From assembly GCF_029076845.1 (NCBI RefSeq), contig NZ_JARESE010000098.1:24068-88067 (forward strand): DNA of 64,000 nt, written 5' to 3'. Below the pieces are notes generated by a model. The model was not told the origin of the DNA. It searched no databases and saw only the letters and a list, made by a program, of their open reading frames with translations. This document shows, piece after piece, positions 61,713 through 64,000 of the stretch; within the stretch, counting starts at the first letter, position 1, and the number at the start of each line of letters is the position of its first letter. The stretch is from Novosphingobium album (ex Liu et al. 2023). GTDB taxonomy: Bacteria > Pseudomonadota > Alphaproteobacteria > Sphingomonadales > Sphingomonadaceae. The position numbers and the translations under genes are program-made.

Positions 61713-64000
61713 TTATCGCCGGCCTCTGCGACGCGCGAGGGGGCGAGGTCGAACTGAAGAAATCCAAGGGTAAATGGTATCCCAGGCTAGCTCGGCGAGG
61801 CGAGTAGAGCGACGGCCGATGAAAGCTGTGTCCCAAGGGCCCGCAAATGTGCTGATTGCCTGGCACATGGGAAGCACCTTTGCCTCCTCCACGAGTTCAG
61901 CCGCGCGGTTGCCGGGGTTGAAACCGATCGCTCGACCGTCCGCGAGCGCCTGTCTGGCCGCCGCTAAACGATCTGCGCCGAACATACGATAAAGGATTCG
62001 TTTTTCGGCCCAACCGCGATCGGCCAAGATGTTATTCTCAAGCTGGGGAAGTAGCACGAAGTTACCCAGGCGCTGGATTGTTCGGCTGTCATCATAGACG
62101 TCCTCGGGCCAGCCGACACCGTGGGCGGCATTCGGTGCGACGTGTTCAACAGTGAGCATATCGTCGTCGATCCAATGGTCGCGTGTCAGCAGCGGGTTGG
62201 ACCCGCGTCGGCCCTTTTCGATTAGTCCTGTGTGACCTTCAGGCACAGCGTCGTGAGACGCGGCAATCAGCAGAAATCGGGTGATGTTCTGGCCAACCTT
62301 ATAGATTGGCGCTTGACCGGCCTCTCGAACCCAGCTTGCCCGTGTGATGCCTTCTTCAACAAGCCGTGCGGCAAGAGCTGCCTTGAGGTTCGTCAGTGAT
62401 ACGTCGACGCCGGCTTGTCGCTTCATCGCGGGAAATCCGCCAATTCCGCGTAGCATGAGATCTCGATAGACGCTGTCGATGTTCGCAGTTCCGCCCTTTG
62501 CGGCCCGCCAGATCATTGAGAAAGCCGTGATGGCCTTCACCGCTCCAAATAGATCTTCGGCCGTTTGTGCGCGTTCGTTCGCTGCCGCAGCCTCGTAAGC
62601 AGCGAAAAAGCGAGACAGTGGAGCGAGCACGATCTCATGGCGGATTGATCGCAATGCCTCGAGGCAGAACGCCGCATTGTCATCCGAGTATATATCGCCG
62701 GGTATCAGCGCGGCTGAAATCCGGGCGCTGCGGGGGCGCCAGGCTGAACCCACAAATGTTGCTGTCGTTGCAAGATTCTTGACGAACGCACGCTTGGCTG
62801 GTCGCGTTGCAGCCGCATCAAACTGGTCGCGCAGATACCGGCGCTGCTGGCTCAGATGCTTCTCGAGCTTTCGGCCGCTTTCAGCCAGCGCGAATGGGAT
62901 GAGCAGCGTGCTTGTAGCGGATAACCGTTCTTCCGCTTTTCTAAAGCGGTCGAGATAGTCCTGAACCCGGTCTATGGCCTCCTTGGTGGGCGACGCCGGA
63001 TAGCCTGCTGCTCCTTCGAACTCGATTACGCGCGGCTTGAAAGTCTCAAACGCAGTTAGCGGCTGACCCGTTGTGTTGAGTGCCTCGAACATGTCGAACG
63101 CGTAGTCCTCCTTGGAAGCGTCAATCACGGTCGCAGCGAGCCGAAAGTTCACGTAACGAGCCAAAGCAAGCAAGCGGACGACTTGCTGGCACTCGTCAAA
63201 AAAATCGTCGTCCGCATCCTTGTTCTCAAGGAATTCGAGGACCGGTGCCGTAAGCGGGTTGGGCCAAAGTTCCGCAACTACGTGGCCGTCTGCTCTGACG
63301 ATGTCTTCGATCGCAGGAATGCTGAGCGTTTCGTGCTCATCCTTGGCCAGCTGATTGATCTGCTCCCGAAGACTCTCGATTGCAGCCAATAGAGCTTCGT
63401 GCCCGGCGATCGGATCGCCGTGAGCATCTAGGCCATCGTACTCGAACTCTTCGGCAATATCACCATCGTCCGGGCCATAGCGAAATTCGATATACGACCA
63501 GACAAATCGCGCGATGGGAGATGTGTAGTTCGCATGGGCGGCTGTACGAGCCCAGGTGTCTTCAAGAGCGCGGACGACACGGGGATACAAGCGGTACAGT
63601 TCTTGCGATCCGCGCCCTTGGAACTGAAACGTCTTCGATAGCTCGTCCAGAAAATCTCTGGCTTCCTCCCTCAAACTAGCGACGCCTGGGTCGTCACTGT
63701 CCTCCAATGCGCCGACAAGCCTTGCGAGGGCATCGTGGAAGAGAACATTCAGCACCATGATGGTGCAAATCCGCTGCTGACCATCGATGATGGTAATCAC
63801 CCGTCGGGGAAGTTCCCGATCGAGCGGCGGCGGCGCGATTTCACGAGCGACGCCCTGAACGGATATGATTGAGCCGAGAAAACGGACGGAGGACGGGTCG
63901 GTTACGAGGCGTTCAAGTCCAAGAGTTGCGTCTTCCGTAAGCGGTGTTCTCAACCCACGGCAGTCCAAGGCATGAGATCCCCGACGCCATTTGCTGGGTG
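61713..64000 (-). CDS. sspE: DUF262-DUF1524 nuclease, SspE-like effector (cut by window end)
   Basis: More than 750 residues are visible and the frame stays open through 64000, so the N-terminus lies outside. DUF262 appears in the N-terminal part: VRFLGSIISVQG and RVITIIDGQQRICTIMVLN with the DGQQR motif used for nucleotide hydrolysis. A C-terminal DUF1524 HNH-type nuclease has MLTVEHVAPNAAHGVGW, then IQRLGNFVLLPQLENN and an invariant-looking Trp-Ala-Glu-Lys. This order is that of SspE, which senses phosphorothioated host DNA and nicks unmodified phage DNA. It is convergent with sspABCD. Confidence 0.9.
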   Translation of the reverse strand, partial: PSKWRRGSHALDCRGLRTPLTEDATLGLERLVTDPSSVRFLGSIISVQGVAREIAPPPLDRELPRRVITIIDGQQRICTIMVLNVLFHDALARLVGALEDSDDPGVASLREEARDFLDELSKTFQFQGRGSQELYRLYPRVVRALEDTWARTAAHANYTSPIARFVWSYIEFRYGPDDGDIAEEFEYDGLDAHGDPIAGHEALLAAIESLREQINQLAKDEHETLSIPAIEDIVRADGHVVAELWPNPLTAPVLEFLENKDADDDFFDECQQVVRLLALARYVNFRLAATVIDASKEDYAFDMFEALNTTGQPLTAFETFKPRVIEFEGAAGYPASPTKEAIDRVQDYLDRFRKAEERLSATSTLLIPFALAESGRKLEKHLSQQRRYLRDQFDAAATRPAKRAFVKNLATTATFVGSAWRPRSARISAALIPGDIYSDDNAAFCLEALRSIRHEIVLAPLSRFFAAYEAAAANERAQTAEDLFGAVKAITAFSMIWRAAKGGTANIDSVYRDLMLRGIGGFPAMKRQAGVDVSLTNLKAALAARLVEEGITRASWVREAGQAPIYKVGQNITRFLLIAASHDAVPEGHTGLIEKGRRGSNPLLTRDHWIDDDMLTVEHVAPNAAHGVGWPEDVYDDSRTIQRLGNFVLLPQLENNILADRGWAEKRILYRMFGADRLAAARQALADGRAIGFNPGNRAAELVEEAKVLPMCQAISTFAGPWDTAFIGRRSTRLAELAWDTIYPWISSVRPRPLARRRGRR

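Overview
The window is a GC-rich alphaproteobacterial sequence that carries its own replication and partition block: ParA (44893-46095), ParB (46092-47171), an RPA-type RepA initiator (about 47252-48361), and an iteron-bearing origin (about 48471-49500). It is therefore most likely part of a large plasmid or chromid. The RepA type, the DUF1612 regulator, the plasmid primase and the general gene style point to a sphingomonad (Sphingobium, Novosphingobium or Sphingomonas). That assignment is inference, because no rRNA or tRNA gene is present to fix it.

Layout. 1-10.5 kb: the C-terminal part of an unknown protein; an isochorismatase-like hydrolase with a divergent GlxA-type regulator; a VapBC toxin-antitoxin pair; a pckA-DUF983-acetyltransferase set whose last gene has a nonsense codon; an XRE regulator with a SulP anion transporter and PhnA; and a cation/proton antiporter broken by two amber codons. 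10.5-15.3 kb: an electrophile/redox-stress type cluster (AhpD-like, OsmC, two pirins, SDR, YcaC-like hydrolase) with a divergent HxlR regulator. 15.3-23.3 kb: a very large methylase/strawberry-notch helicase gene split in two by a recombinase-in-trio (RIT) element with 86-bp inverted repeats. 23.5-31 kb: a quinone-reductase-like flavoprotein, a universal stress protein, an SLC13 carrier, a GGDEF-EAL protein and a small exported protein. 29.6-36.4 kb: a complete ectoine and hydroxyectoine cluster (ectABCD) with a divergent MarR/EctR regulator and downstream MFS carriers, one of the proline/betaine type. 36.6-43.5 kb: a class A beta-lactamase-like protein, a KaiC-like ATPase with a single-domain response regulator, several tiny genes, and a MarR-controlled ClC channel. 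43.5-52.5 kb: the plasmid backbone (primase, parAB, repA, origin, DUF1612 protein, serine resolvase).

52.6-55.4 kb is a 2.7-kb cargo block bracketed by two 104-bp imperfect direct repeats. It holds a Gdx/SugE exporter, a fused remnant of a divergent pdxR-pdxY pair, a DapA-family enzyme and a glutamine amidotransferase whose C-terminus is replaced by repeat sequence. From 55.4 kb to the window edge lies the most notable system: a cysteine desulfurase, a DUF4007 protein, a large ATPase and a PAPS-reductase-like protein in one tight operon, facing a convergent DUF262-DUF1524 nuclease. This matches the SspABCD-SspE DNA phosphorothioation anti-phage system, here carried on a replicon.

Together the genes look like a stress and fitness plasmid: osmoprotection, electrophile defence, anion and cation transport, c-di-GMP signalling and phage defence, on a self-partitioning backbone. 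Signs of decay and rearrangement are common. No conjugation genes, CRISPR arrays or tRNA genes were seen.
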